A stretch of 64,000 nt of DNA from Janthinobacterium sp. J1-1 (GCF_030944405.1 NZ_CP132339.1:2108001-2172000), one strand, 5' to 3'. Positions 43,068 to 54,200 are shown, counted from the first letter of the stretch. Numbers and translations: made by a program. Notes: a model not told the origin generated them from the sequence alone.

Positions 43068-44126
43068 GTGAGTCAATTCAAGCATGTATCCACTGCCGTG
43101 AGCGGCCGGCGCCACAGCGCGCCGATGGGCCGTAGCGCGCCCGAAGCGGCCAATTACGATATCCGCCAACAAAGCCGTTTGCTGGCGCCGTCGGCCGTGT
43201 CGAAAGTGCCGAAAGTGGCGATTTTGCTGTGCACTTATCATGGCCAGCATTTCCTGGCTGATCAGCTTGATTCTTTCGCCGCGCAGACGCATGCAAACTG
43301 GCAAGTTTGCGCATCCGACGATGGTTCCCGGGACGATACCCATGCGATCCTGGCGCAGTACCGGCAGCAGTGGGGCGCAAAACGCCTGAGCATGCATGCC
43401 GGACCGGCGCAAGGCTTCGCCGCCAATTTCCTGTCGCTCAGCTGCGATACCAGCATCGAGGCGGATTACTACGCTTATTCCGACCAGGACGATATCTGGG
43501 AAGCCGACAAATTGCAGCGGGCGCTGAATTGGCTGGCAGGCATTGCACCGGACGTGCCGGCCTTGTATTGTTCACGCGCCCTGCTGGTCGACGCAAATAA
43601 TCAGCCCATCGGCACCTCGCCCCTGTTTACCCAGGCGCCCAGTTTCGCCAATTCCCTGATACAAAGCATCGGCGGTGGCAATACCATGGTGTTCAATAAT
43701 GCGTTGCGCAAATTGCTGATCGAAGCGGGCAAGGATGTACAGATCATTTCGCATGACTGCTGGGCCTACATGGTGGCCAGCGGCTGCGGCGGCAAGGTAT
43801 TTTACGATGCCTGTCCGTCCTTGCGCTACCGCCAGCATGACGCCAACCTGGTCGGCACCAACCGTAGCTGGCGCGCGCGCTACTCGCGCTTGCAACTCTT
43901 GTGCAATGGCTGGTTTCGCAGCTGGAACGATCACAATATTGCGTCCTTGCAACGCCTCCGTCACCGATTGACGCCGGAAAATCGACGCATCCTCGATGAT
44001 TTCGCCAAAGCCCGCCAGAGTCGGCTGCTTCCAAGGCTGTGGCTGATGAAGCGCTCCGGCATTCACCGTCAAAGCCTGGGCGGCAATATCGCATTCTGCG
44101 TGGCCGCCATTTTTAATAAAATATAA
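43068..44126 (+). CDS. Family 2 glycosyltransferase (rhamnosyltransferase-like)
   Basis: A 352-residue GT-A enzyme. After a ~45-residue head come KVAILLCTYHGQHFLADQLD, the nucleotide-binding Asp in CASDDGSRDDTHAIL and the DxD region YSDQDDIWEADKLQ, a pattern common in rhamnosyltransferases. Start is GTG (MSQFKHVST). No membrane segment is evident. It opens the surface polysaccharide locus, with dTDP-rhamnose synthesis gene rfbD next, so a rhamnose donor is plausible. Confidence 0.85.
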   Translation: MSQFKHVSTAVSGRRHSAPMGRSAPEAANYDIRQQSRLLAPSAVSKVPKVAILLCTYHGQHFLADQLDSFAAQTHANWQVCASDDGSRDDTHAILAQYRQQWGAKRLSMHAGPAQGFAANFLSLSCDTSIEADYYAYSDQDDIWEADKLQRALNWLAGIAPDVPALYCSRALLVDANNQPIGTSPLFTQAPSFANSLIQSIGGGNTMVFNNALRKLLIEAGKDVQIISHDCWAYMVASGCGGKVFYDACPSLRYRQHDANLVGTNRSWRARYSRLQLLCNGWFRSWNDHNIASLQRLRHRLTPENRRILDDFAKARQSRLLPRLWLMKRSGIHRQSLGGNIAFCVAAIFNKI

Positions 44127-44210
44127 TCATATGAATTTGTTTTCAATCCACCTTGTCGCCAGCGCGGCCTCGTCCCGCCATCTGGCCAGCCACGCTATCG
44201 GGCCGGCAGC

Positions 44211-45107
44211 ATGAAAATTCTATTATTGGGCAAGAATGGACAAGTCGGCTGGGAATTGCAGCGCAGCCTGGCGCCGCTGGGCGAACTGGTTGCCGTCGGC
44301 CGCGATGAAGGCGGCCTGTGCGGCGACCTTGCCAACCTGGATGGCCTGGCCGCCACGGTGCGACAGCTTGCTCCCGATGTGATCGTCAATGCGGCCGCCT
44401 ATACGGCCGTGGACCGCGCCGAAAATGAGGTTGAGCTGTGCCATACCGTCAACGCGCTGGCACCCGGCGTGCTGGCGGCCGAGGCGGCCCGCAGCGGTGC
44501 GCTGCTGGTGCATTATTCAACCGATTATGTATTCGACGGCAGCGGCCAGGCGCCTTGGCGCGAAGACGCGGCAACCGGTCCGCTGAGCGTGTACGGCAAG
44601 ACCAAGCTGGCGGGCGAGCAGGCCATCGCCGCTGCTGCATGCCGGCACCTGATTTTCCGCACCAGCTGGGTGTATGCGGCGCGCGGCGGCAATTTTGCCA
44701 GGACCATGCTGCGCCTGGCGGACGAGCGTGAACGCCTGTCGGTGGTCGATGACCAGATCGGTGCGCCCACGGGCGCCGACCTGATCGCCGATGTGACGGC
44801 CCATGCGCTGCGGTCCTTGCAATATCAAGCGGCGCCGGGTGGCATCTATCACCTGGCCGCCGCCGGCCAGACGTCGTGGCATGGCTATGCCAGTTTCGTG
44901 ATCGCACTGGCGCGCGAGACCGGCGTGCCGCTGCGCGTGGCGGCCAACGCCATCGATGCGGTTGGCAGTGCGGCATTTCCCGCACCTGCGCCGCGACCGA
45001 AAAATTCACGGCTGGCGCTACAGAAAATCGAGCAGGCTTTCGAATTGACAATGCCGCCATGGCAGGCAGGCGTACGCAGGATGCTGAGCGAAATCCTGGG
45101 AAAATAA
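44211..45107 (+). CDS. rfbD: dTDP-4-dehydrorhamnose reductase
   Basis: A 298-residue extended SDR enzyme: KILLLGKNGQVGWELQRSL (NADPH-binding GxxGxxG), NAAAYTAVDRAE, STDYVFDGSGQAPWRE, the catalytic YGKTKLAGE and FRTSWVYAARG. It performs the last step of dTDP-L-rhamnose synthesis. Normally accompanied by rfbA, rfbB and rfbC; only a short rfbA-like remnant follows here, so those enzymes must be encoded elsewhere. Confidence 0.93.
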   Translation: MKILLLGKNGQVGWELQRSLAPLGELVAVGRDEGGLCGDLANLDGLAATVRQLAPDVIVNAAAYTAVDRAENEVELCHTVNALAPGVLAAEAARSGALLVHYSTDYVFDGSGQAPWREDAATGPLSVYGKTKLAGEQAIAAAACRHLIFRTSWVYAARGGNFARTMLRLADERERLSVVDDQIGAPTGADLIADVTAHALRSLQYQAAPGGIYHLAAAGQTSWHGYASFVIALARETGVPLRVAANAIDAVGSAAFPAPAPRPKNSRLALQKIEQAFELTMPPWQAGVRRMLSEILGK

Positions 45108-45110
45108 AAC

Positions 45111-45263
45111 ATGACTGAACGCAAAGGTATCCTCCTTGCCGCAGGTTCCGTCCTGCGTGCTTCCCACACCGATCCCAGCCTGGTTGGCGCTTTCACGGAA
45201 GACGCGCATCCAGCACGATTTGCGCCGCTCACGGTGCTTGCCCATTCTGAGGTAGTTAGCTGA
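45111..45263 (+). pseudogene. Possible rfbA (glucose-1-phosphate thymidylyltransferase) remnant
   Basis: A 50-codon ORF starting MTERKGILLAAGSVLRASHT. The first ~15 residues resemble the RfbA opening (RKGIILAGGSGTRL), after which similarity stops. It lies 3 bases after rfbD, where rfbA commonly sits, and overlaps the wzm start. It may be a deletion scar or an unrelated small gene. Confidence 0.4.
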
Positions 45264-46081
45264 TGAAAGACTTTTCGGTTTCACCGAGAGAAATGGTTGC
45301 CAGTTTGTGGCGTAACCGCAGTCTGGTACGGGCCCTGATACAGCGCGAGGTCATCGGCCGCTACCGTGGTTCCTTCATGGGCATCCTCTGGTCGTTTTTC
45401 AATCCCGTGTTCATGCTGGTCATCTACACGTTCGTGTTCAGTGTCGTATTCAAGGCGCGCTGGAGCAGTGGCAGCGACTCCAAGACGGAGTTTGCGCTGG
45501 TGCTGTTTGCCGGGCTGATCATGTTCAATTTATTTGCAGAATGCTTCAACCGCGCGCCGGGATTGATATTGTCCAATGTGAACTATGTCAAGAAGGTGGT
45601 GTTTCCATTGGAAATACTGCCCTGGGTCGTGCTGGGCTCCGCCATGTTTCATACCTTGATCAGTATCGGCGTGTGGCTGATTGCGTATGTGATTCTGTTT
45701 GGCACGCCGCATGCCACCGTGCTGATGTTGCCGCTGGTGATGCTGCCCCTGCTGCTGCTGATCATGGGGCTGAGCTGGGGGCTGGCGGCGCTGGGCGTGT
45801 ACCTGCGTGACGTGTCGCAAGTCATTGGTGTCATGACGACGGTGCTGATGTTTTTATCGCCGATTTTTTATTCAGGTAGTTCCTTGCCTGAAAATTACCG
45901 CCATTTGCTGTTGCTTAATCCATTGACGCCCGCCATCGAACAGGCGCGTGATGTGCTGTTCTGGGGCATAGTTCCTGACTTTGGCATGGCCGGCTTGTAT
46001 TTGCTGGGTTCGGCCGTGATTGCATGGCTGGGCTTTGCATGGTTCCAGAAGACCAGAAAGGGTTTTGCAGATGTCCTCTGA
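45263..46081 (+). CDS. wzm: Polysaccharide ABC exporter permease (Wzm)
   Basis: A 272-residue ABC-2 permease with six likely membrane segments. Family landmarks are REVIGRYRGSFMGILWSFFN, VKKVVFPLEILPWV and LFLSPIFYSGSSLPE. With Wzt it exports undecaprenyl-linked O-antigen or capsule chains. It overlaps the wzt gene by 11 bases. Confidence 0.92.
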   Translation: MKDFSVSPREMVASLWRNRSLVRALIQREVIGRYRGSFMGILWSFFNPVFMLVIYTFVFSVVFKARWSSGSDSKTEFALVLFAGLIMFNLFAECFNRAPGLILSNVNYVKKVVFPLEILPWVVLGSAMFHTLISIGVWLIAYVILFGTPHATVLMLPLVMLPLLLLIMGLSWGLAALGVYLRDVSQVIGVMTTVLMFLSPIFYSGSSLPENYRHLLLLNPLTPAIEQARDVLFWGIVPDFGMAGLYLLGSAVIAWLGFAWFQKTRKGFADVL

Positions 46082-47441
46082 GGTTGCCATCAAAGTAGAA
46101 AATCTGAGCAAATGCTACCAGATTTATGCGCAGCCGCACGACAGGCTGAAACAGTCCTTGTATCCCAGAATGCAGCGCATGCTGGGGCGGCAAGCGCGGC
46201 AATATTATCGCGAATTCTGGGCCTTGAAAGAGTTGTCGTTTGAAATACGCCGTGGCCAGACGGTGGGGATCATCGGCCGCAATGGCAGCGGCAAGTCGAC
46301 CCTGCTGCAAATGATCTGCGGCACGCTCAATCCCACCAGCGGCAGCGTGCAGACGCATGGCCGCGTCGCCGCCTTGCTGGAGCTGGGTTCGGGTTTCAAT
46401 CCCGAATTCACGGGCCGCGAAAATGTCTATCTGAATGCGGCCGTGCTGGGCCTGAGCCACGATGAAACGGCGGCCCGTTTTGCCGATATCGAGACCTTTG
46501 CCGATATCGGTGATTTTATCGATCAGCCGGTCAAGACCTATTCCAGCGGCATGATGGTGCGTCTGGCGTTCGCCGTGATTGCGCACGTCGATGCCGACAT
46601 CCTGGTGGTCGATGAAGCACTGGCCGTCGGTGATGCTTTTTTCACGCAAAAATGCATGCGTTTTCTGCGTGGTTTCATGAAAAATGGCACGGTCCTGTTC
46701 GTTAGCCACGATACGGGCGCCATCAAGAATTTCTGCAGTCATGCGATCTGGCTCGACAAGGGCGTGGTGATCGAAACCGGCGCACCGAAGGATGTCTGCG
46801 AACTGTATTTGCAGGCCTATTATGAGTCGCAACAAGGCAAGGGGACGGCCGCCAAGGTTGCCCTGCCGCGTCGCGAGGCCAAAGAGCTGCCGCGCGCCGA
46901 CCAGCGGCGCGAGTTCATCAATCACAGCAACTTGCGCAATGATCTGCAGGTATTCGAATTCAACGCCGATGCCGCCTCCTTCGGCAAGGGCGGCGCGCAT
47001 ATCGTCAATGTCGAATTCCTCGACCAGCACGGCGCCGTGCTGTCCTGGGTGGTGGGCGGCGAGCAGGTGACACTGCGCGTGACGGCGCAGGCACACGAAT
47101 TGCTGCTGGCGCCCATCGTCGGCTTCCTGATCAAGGACAGGCTGGGACAGCCTTTGTTTGGCGACAATACCTACCTTTCCCATGCCGGCATGGCGCCGGA
47201 ATGCCGTGCAGGCGACGAGATCCGGGCCGAATTTACCTTTTACATGCCCATCCTGCCCGCCGGCGACTACAGCATCAGTACGGCATTGGCCGATGGCACG
47301 CAGGATCAGCATGTCCAGCACCACTGGATGCATGACGCGGTGCTGTTCAAGTCGGAAGCGAGCAGCGCGGCAACCGGCCTGGTCGGCATTCCCATGATCG
47401 GCATTACGCTCGATGCGCTGGCAAACACAGAGGCGCAGTAA
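46071..47441 (+). CDS. wzt: Polysaccharide ABC exporter ATPase with C-terminal glycan-binding domain (Wzt)
   Basis: A 456-residue protein. The nucleotide-binding domain (1-250) has Walker A GRNGSGKSTLLQ, signature YSSGMMVRLAFA, Walker B DILVVDEAL and the His switch FVSHDTG. The C-terminal ~180 residues match a Wzt carbohydrate-binding module (HIVNVEFLDQHGAVLSWVVG; GLVGIPMIGITLDAL end). That module recognises the capped end of the glycan and sets chain-length control. It starts inside the wzm end. Confidence 0.92.
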   Translation: MSSEVAIKVENLSKCYQIYAQPHDRLKQSLYPRMQRMLGRQARQYYREFWALKELSFEIRRGQTVGIIGRNGSGKSTLLQMICGTLNPTSGSVQTHGRVAALLELGSGFNPEFTGRENVYLNAAVLGLSHDETAARFADIETFADIGDFIDQPVKTYSSGMMVRLAFAVIAHVDADILVVDEALAVGDAFFTQKCMRFLRGFMKNGTVLFVSHDTGAIKNFCSHAIWLDKGVVIETGAPKDVCELYLQAYYESQQGKGTAAKVALPRREAKELPRADQRREFINHSNLRNDLQVFEFNADAASFGKGGAHIVNVEFLDQHGAVLSWVVGGEQVTLRVTAQAHELLLAPIVGFLIKDRLGQPLFGDNTYLSHAGMAPECRAGDEIRAEFTFYMPILPAGDYSISTALADGTQDQHVQHHWMHDAVLFKSEASSAATGLVGIPMIGITLDALANTEAQ

Positions 47442-47545
47442 CGTAGATATGCGGGCAAGTCGCTTCAGGCAGACTGTTTTAGCGTAGGGCGGCTGGCATC
47501 AATGGCCGTCCGCACGCTTTATTCATTCAATAGATAGATTACATA

Positions 47546-50140
47546 ATGGCTCATCCACAACAGCAAGCATTTTGCGAAACCGTCAAAGCCCGCTTTCCGC
47601 AGTATTTTTCCGGCACCATGGTGCTCGATATCGGCGCGCTCGATATCAATGGCAATAACCAGGTGCTGTTCGATGCCGAGACCTTGTATCTGGGCCTGGA
47701 CATCGCGGAAGGCCGCAATGTCGACATCATTTGCCCCGGCCATGAACTGGGCCTGCCGGATGCGACCTTCGACATGGTGATTTCCACCGAATGCCTGGAG
47801 CATGACCGCCATTGGGTTGCCACCCTCAACAATGCCATACGCCTGCTGCGGCCGGGTGGCATGCTGCTGATGACCTGTGCCACCACCGGACGCCCCGAGC
47901 ATGGCACGCGCCGCACCACGCCTGCCGATGCACCGTTGCTGGCAGAGGTCGATGATGAGTGGGCCGACTATTACCGCAATCTCGATGAACACGATGTGCG
48001 CGCCGAGATCGACGTGCCCGCCATGTTCCAGTTTGCCGAGTTCTCGATCGGACACGAAACCTGCGATCTGTATTTTGTGGCCATCAAGCATGGCACCTAC
48101 CAGCGGCGGCTGAACCGTTCCACCTCGGTGGCGACGCGGCCGTCCACCGTGCAGGCAATCGAATTGCGCGAGCAACTGCAGCGCTCGTTTGAACATCTGC
48201 ATCTGCGCGAGCAGGATTTTTCCAGACTGCTCGACATGATGTCGACCGAACAGCGCGCGCGTCAGCATGACATCGATACGCTCAAGGCCACGACGGAACA
48301 GCTGGCCGACGTCCGGGTTCAGCTGGCATTGACGGCGGCAAGGGAAGCAAATGTCTTTTCCGAACTGCACCGCGTGCAATCGCTGAGCCAGTTGCAGCAC
48401 GAAGAGCTCGACGCCATCTATCGCTCCCGCTCCTGGCGTGCGACCGGTGCGCTGCGCTGGGTGTCGCGCAAGACCGGCAAGGCCAGGACGCTGCTGCGCC
48501 TGTCGCGCAATGGCTTGCGCTATGCCTTGCGTGGCGACTTTGCAGGATTGGCCAACCGCCTGCGGGCGTTTCGGGCCGACCGTGTCTCGCATGCCATCTT
48601 GCTCAGTGGTCCGCCGAAGCACTGGTGCGTCATGGCCACGCCGCATACCCTGTTCATTGCCCATCTGATTGCGCGCCAGTTGCGCAATCAGGGGTGGGAA
48701 GTCGATATCACGACCGAGCCGCCAGCCGGTTTTCCCCATCAGATGTATATCGTGGTCTGCCCGCAAATGTTCAAGCAGCTGCCGCCGGGCGAACGGCGCA
48801 TCGTGTATCAGATGGAACAGTCGGTCAGCTCGCGCTGGTTTACCGATGACTATTTTCACATCCTCGAGCACTCCATGGCGGTGCTCGATTATGCAACCGT
48901 CAACATCGAGTTTCTCGCCCAGCACAATGTGGCCTACCCGCATGTCTATTATTTGCCGGTAGGGGCCGATCCGGCGTATGCGCCCGTCGCCGCGCCAGTG
49001 GAAAAAACATGCGATGTGCTGTTCTATGGCGATTCGAACAGTTCTGCCCGCCGCCGCGCCATGCTCGATACCTTGAAGCAGCATTTCAATGTGCGTGTGT
49101 GCAGCGAGGTGTTTGGGGCGGACATGAATGCGGCCATCCGCAGCGCCCGGATCGTGATCAACCTGCACTATTACGAGAATGCCTTGCTGGAAATGCCGCG
49201 CGTCCAGGAATGCCTGTCGCTGGGAATACCGCTGGTGTCCGAGGCTTCGCAGGATCAGGCGGATTATCCGGAACTGGCAGGGGCGGTGACATTCTTTGAA
49301 CAGGGCAATGCCGACGCCATGGTGGCGGCGGTACGCCATGCACTGGCCCAGCAAGTACCGGAAGAGGCGGTCAAGGCATCGGCCAGCTTGTCGGACCAGC
49401 GCTTTACCTATATGTTTGGCAGGTTCCTGGTGGCCATGAACCTGCTGGACACCGACACGCTCAAGGACGTCACCATCCCGGTACCGCCGGGCAGCACGCG
49501 GGTGGCCTTGTCGATGCCGGAAACCATCGTCCGGCGCCGTATCTTCGAAGCGAACAAGCCGCAGGACTGCGCCGTATTCGACGGCGTGCGCCTGCGTCCG
49601 GGCTGGGTCGGTTGCGCCCTGTCGTACTCGACCCTGGCGCGGCACGCCTTGAAGCATGACGTGACGCGGCTGACGGTACTGGAAGACGATGCCTTGCTGC
49701 CTGAGGACTTCGAGGAAAAGATGCGTACTGTAAATGCTTACCTGGATGCCCGCGCAGGGCAGTGGGATATTTTTGCCGGCGTCATTGCATCACTGCATCC
49801 TGACACCCGGATCTTGCATTCGGAAGTTTTCCAGGGCATGCGTTTTCTGACCGTCGACAAGATGACCAGCATGGTATGCAATATCTATGACACTTCGGCC
49901 TTGCGCCTGCTGGCATCGTGGGATCCGTCGCATCGCAACGACCAAACCAATACCATCGACAAATATGTGGAACGCCAGAAAGAATTGCGCGTCGTGGTCG
50001 CCTTGCCCTTCCTCGTCGGACACCGCGAAGAAGTGCATTCCACGCTATGGGGATTCCAGAATACCCAGTACAGCGACATGATACAGAGCAGCAGCGAGGC
50101 GCTGACGGCCCTGGCGGGCAAGCACGCCGTGCTGGCTTGA
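47546..50140 (+). CDS. Three-module protein: methyltransferase, CgeB-like glycosyltransferase and family 25 glycosyltransferase
   Basis: An 864-residue protein. Residues ~1-195: SAM-dependent methyltransferase (TMVLDIGALDINGNNQVLFD; DMVISTECLEHD). Residues ~205-300: a coiled-coil linker. Residues ~355-640: a GT-B-type transferase resembling CgeB/Glyco_trans_1_2 (FYGDSNSSARRRAMLDTLKQ; IVINLHYYENALLEMPRVQE). Residues ~655-864: GT25 (GWVGCALSYSTLARHALKHD; LTVLEDDALLPEDF). It follows Wzm/Wzt, so a chain-modifying and chain-capping role is plausible. Methyl capping would fit a Wzt carrying a glycan-binding domain. The specific linkages are unknown. Confidence 0.8.
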   Translation: MAHPQQQAFCETVKARFPQYFSGTMVLDIGALDINGNNQVLFDAETLYLGLDIAEGRNVDIICPGHELGLPDATFDMVISTECLEHDRHWVATLNNAIRLLRPGGMLLMTCATTGRPEHGTRRTTPADAPLLAEVDDEWADYYRNLDEHDVRAEIDVPAMFQFAEFSIGHETCDLYFVAIKHGTYQRRLNRSTSVATRPSTVQAIELREQLQRSFEHLHLREQDFSRLLDMMSTEQRARQHDIDTLKATTEQLADVRVQLALTAAREANVFSELHRVQSLSQLQHEELDAIYRSRSWRATGALRWVSRKTGKARTLLRLSRNGLRYALRGDFAGLANRLRAFRADRVSHAILLSGPPKHWCVMATPHTLFIAHLIARQLRNQGWEVDITTEPPAGFPHQMYIVVCPQMFKQLPPGERRIVYQMEQSVSSRWFTDDYFHILEHSMAVLDYATVNIEFLAQHNVAYPHVYYLPVGADPAYAPVAAPVEKTCDVLFYGDSNSSARRRAMLDTLKQHFNVRVCSEVFGADMNAAIRSARIVINLHYYENALLEMPRVQECLSLGIPLVSEASQDQADYPELAGAVTFFEQGNADAMVAAVRHALAQQVPEEAVKASASLSDQRFTYMFGRFLVAMNLLDTDTLKDVTIPVPPGSTRVALSMPETIVRRRIFEANKPQDCAVFDGVRLRPGWVGCALSYSTLARHALKHDVTRLTVLEDDALLPEDFEEKMRTVNAYLDARAGQWDIFAGVIASLHPDTRILHSEVFQGMRFLTVDKMTSMVCNIYDTSALRLLASWDPSHRNDQTNTIDKYVERQKELRVVVALPFLVGHREEVHSTLWGFQNTQYSDMIQSSSEALTALAGKHAVLA

Positions 50141-50147
50141 ACAACGC

Positions 50148-50181
50148 AACGGCTATTCAATCCGTGGATTGAAAAGCCGTT
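50148..50181. terminator. Long hairpin between convergent genes
   Basis: AACGGCT and TTCAATCC arms pair with GGATTGAA and AGCCGTT around a 2-base turn, with one mismatch. It lies between convergent stops and can act in either direction, though no T run follows directly. Confidence 0.45.
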
Positions 50182-50195
50182 GCTGAGAAGAACAG

Positions 50196-51104
50196 TCAGG
50201 CGGTTTTTTTGCCGTGGCAATGCGGGCAAGACACTTCGTACACATACTCGGGCGCCAGCTGCTGGCGCGGCGTCACCACCGCGCGGCACACGAAGCACTG
50301 CACGGTTTCGGTCGGCTCCAGCTTCGGATTGAGGGCGGTGCGGTAGTCGAACACGAAGCAGTCGCCCGTGTAATGCGCGCCGCCCACTTCCTCGAAATAC
50401 TTCAGGATGCCGCCGTCGAGCTGGTACACGCTGTCGTAGCCGATTTCCTTCATGTGAATGGCGGCTTTTTCGCAGCGGATGCCGCCGGTGCAGAAGGTCA
50501 CCACGGTCTTGCCTTCGAGTTCGTCCTTGTGTGCGGCGGCGACGGCCGGGAATTCCGTAAACTTGTCGATGCGATAATCCAGCGTGTTGTTGAAGGTACC
50601 CACGTCGACTTCGAACGCGTTGCGCGTTTCCATCATCACCACCGGTTTGCCCGCGTCGTCGACGCCGGCGTCCAGCCAGCGCTTGAGCGTGTGCGCGTCG
50701 ACCGACGGCGCGCGGCCCAGTTCCGGCTTGATCAAGGGCATGCGCATGGTGATGATTTCTTTTTTCAGCTTCACCAGCATGCGCTTGTGCGATTGCTCAT
50801 TGGATAAACTTTCCTTCCACTCCAGGTCCGCCAGCCGTTCGTCGCTGCGCACCCAGGCGAGAAACGCGTCGATATGCGCGCGCGTGCCCGACAAAAACAT
50901 ATTGATGCCTTCGGGGGTGAGCAGGATGGTGCCCTTCAGCGCCAGTGCCAGGCATTGCTCCTGGTATAGCGGGCGCATGGCTTCCGTATCGTACAGCGTG
51001 ATGAATTTATACGCTGCAATATTGACAAAAGAATCGGCGGGCGCGGCCGCCACAGGGCTGGCGGCGGTGGAAATGGCGGGGGTGGCGTGTATCTCGGAAT
51101 GCAT
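50196..51104 (-). CDS. trhO: tRNA uridine(34) hydroxylase (rhodanese-like)
   Basis: A 302-residue TrhO/YceA protein: N-terminal acylphosphatase-like domain ([20 protein letters not shown]), rhodanese domain with catalytic Cys in [13 protein letters not shown] (near residue 205), and a C-terminal Cys-rich end ([20 protein letters not shown]). It performs oxygen-dependent formation of 5-hydroxyuridine at the tRNA wobble position. ATG 51104 (MHSEIHATP) is chosen; upstream ORF extension overlaps the dnaE promoter region. Confidence 0.92.
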   Translation of the reverse strand: MHSEIHATPAISTAASPVAAAPADSFVNIAAYKFITLYDTEAMRPLYQEQCLALALKGTILLTPEGINMFLSGTRAHIDAFLAWVRSDERLADLEWKESLSNEQSHKRMLVKLKKEIITMRMPLIKPELGRAPSVDAHTLKRWLDAGVDDAGKPVVMMETRNAFEVDVGTFNNTLDYRIDKFTEFPAVAAAHKDELEGKTVVTFCTGGIRCEKAAIHMKEIGYDSVYQLDGGILKYFEEVGGAHYTGDCFVFDYRTALNPKLEPTETVQCFVCRAVVTPRQQLAPEYVYEVSCPHCHGKKTA

Positions 51105-51229
51105 GATGGCGATCGGATTGGACTGGACAGCCGATATTATAAGCCCGCCGGGCCAGCCACGATACCCGGCCGATGGCCGCGACGCGGTAGAATAGACCCC
51201 ATTGAATTTTGCACGATGGGTACACAAAG

Positions 51230-54200
51230 ATGGAAATGGTAATGCAGCAAGCCGGCGTTCCGGCAACGGTCAGCTCCGCCACGCAAGGTCCGGGATTCGT
51301 GCATTTGCGCGTGCACTCGGAGTACTCGATCGTCGACGGCCTGGTGCGTATCGACGACGTGGTGGGCGCCGCCGCCAGGGACAAGCAGGCGGCGCTGGCC
51401 GTGACCGACCTGTCGAACCTGTTCGGCATGGTGAAGTTCTACAAGGCCGCGCGCGGCAAGGGCATCAAGCCCGTGATCGGCGTCGATGTGTGGATTACCA
51501 ACGACGATAACCGTGAAAAACCGTCGCGCCTGCTGCTGCTGGCCAAGAACCGCATGGGCTATCTGCAGCTGTGCGAACTGCTGTCGACTGCCTGGCTGAC
51601 GAACCAGTACAAGGGCCGCGCCGAAGTGCGCATCGAGTGGCTGCAGGCGCTGGCCAGCAATACCTATGAGCTGTACCCGGGCGAAAGCGCGGCCAATGGC
51701 CTGATCGCGCTGTCCGGCGCGCATTTCGGCGACGTCGGCATCGCCATCGAAAACGGCAACCTGGCGTTGGCTGAACGCAACGCCCAGCGCTGGGCCGAGA
51801 TTTTCCCTGGCCATTTTTATATTGAAATCCAGCGCGGTGGCCAGGCCAACCAGGAGGCGCAGGTGCGCCATGCGGTGGCGCTGGCGTCCAAGCTGGGCTT
51901 GCCGGTGGTGGCCACCCATCCGGTGCAATTCATTTCACCCGAAGAATTCATCGCCCACGAGGCGCGCACCTGTATCGCCGAAGGCGAGATGCTGGCCAAC
52001 GCCAAGCGCGTGAAACGTTTCAACGACAGCCAGCGCTTCATGTCGCAGGCCGAAATGCAGGAATTGTTCGCCGACCTGCCGGCCGCGCTGGCCAACTCGG
52101 TCGAGATCGCCAAGCGCTGCAACCTGACCCTGACCCTGGGCAAGCCGCAACTGCCGAATTTCCCCACGCCGCCGGGCATGACGATCGACGAGTTTCTGGT
52201 TGCCGAATCGCAGGCCGGCCTGGAAAAACGGCTGCTGCAGCTGTACCCGAATGAAGAGCGGCGCGAAAAAGAGCGGCCACGCTACGAGGCGCGGCTGAAA
52301 TTCGAGACCGATACCATCTGCAACATGAAGTTCCCCGGCTACTTTTTGATCGTGGCCGAGTTTATCCAGTGGGCCAAGGAAAACGGCGTGCCGGTGGGAC
52401 CGGGCCGGGGTTCGGGCGCGGGCTCGCTGGTCGCGTATTCGCTGCTGATTACCGATCTGGACCCCTTGCAGTACAACCTGCTGTTCGAGCGCTTCCTGAA
52501 TCCAGAACGCGTTTCGATGCCCGACTTCGATATCGACTTTTGCCAGGAAGGGCGCGACCGCGTCATCCAGCACGTCAAGGACTTGTACGGCAAGGAGGCG
52601 GTCTCGCAGATCGCCACCTTCGGTACCATGGCGGCCAAGGGTGCGATCCGCGACGTCGGCCGCGTGATGGACTTCGGCTACAACTTCTGCGATGGCATCT
52701 CCAAGCTGATTCCGTTCAAGCCGGGCAAACCGGTCAGCATCGCCGACGCCATCGAAGAAGAGCCGCTGCTCAAGGAGCGCCAGGAAAACGAGGAAGAGGT
52801 CAAGCAGCTGCTGGACCTGGCGCAGCAGGTCGAAGGCATTACCCGCAATATCGGCATGCACGCCGGGGGCGTCTTGATCGCGCCGGGCAAGCTGACCGAT
52901 TTCTGCCCGCTGTACACGCAGGGCGGCGATTCCGGTGTCGTCTCCCAGTACGACAAGGACGATGTGGAGGCCGTCGGTCTCGTGAAATTCGACTTTCTGG
53001 GGCTGACCACGCTGACGATTCTGGACCGCGCGGTGCGCTATATCAAGCAGCTCGACCCGGCCCAGGCCAATTTTGATCTGGCGACCTTGCCGCTGAACGA
53101 CAAGCCCTCGTATGACCTGTTGACCAAGGCCAAGACCGTGGCCGTGTTCCAGCTGGAGTCGCGCGGCATGCAGGGCATGCTGAAAGACGCGCGTCCCGAC
53201 CGCTTCGAAGACATTATCGCGCTGGTGGCCTTGTACCGTCCGGGCCCGATGGATCTGATTCCCGATTTTTGCAAGCGCAAGCACGGCGAGCGCTTTGACT
53301 ACCCCGATCCGCGCACCGAATCGATTCTGTCCGAAACCTACGGCATCATGGTGTACCAGGAGCAGGTGATGCAGATGGCACAGATCGTCGGCGGCTATTC
53401 GCTGGGCGGCGCCGACATGCTGCGCCGCGCGATGGGTAAAAAGAAGGCCGAAGAGATGGCCGAGCACCGCGAGATCTTCCGCGCCGGTGCGGCGAAAGAC
53501 GGCCTGACGGCTGAAAAAGCCGACGAGATCTTCGACTTGATGGAAAAGTTCGCCGGCTACGGTTTCAATAAATCGCACGCCGCCGCCTACGCCCTGCTGT
53601 CCTACCACACGGCCTACCTGAAGCAGCACCACACGGCCGCCTTCATGGCCGCCAACTTGTCGCTGGCGATGGACGATACCGACAAGATCAAGATCCTGGT
53701 GGAAGACTCGCTGGACATCTGCAAGCTGACCTTGTTGCCGCCGGACATCAACGAATCCGATTACCGCTTCACGCCGAGCGGCGAAGCGCCTTCGGTGAGT
53801 GGCAAGAAAGTCACGCAGATCCGCTACGGCCTTGGCGCCGTCAAGGGCTCGGGACAGAACGCGATCGAGGCCATCATTGCCGCGCGCACGGCGGGCGGGC
53901 CGTTTGTCAGCCTGTTCGATTTCTGCAAGCGGGTCGACAAGAAGCAGATCAACCGCCGCACCATCGAATCCCTGATCCGCAGCGGCGCCTTCGACTGCCT
54001 GAAGGTCGACCGCGCGATCTTGCTGGCCTCGGTCGCGTTCGCCATGGAATGCGCCGACCAGGCCGCCAAGGCGGCCAACCAGGTCAGTCTGTTCGGCGGC
54101 GACGACAGCGACATGGTGGCGCCGCCCGAGTACGTCAAGGCGCAGCCGTGGACCGACAAGCAGCGCCTGACGGAGGAAAAGATTGCCCTGGGCTTTTATC

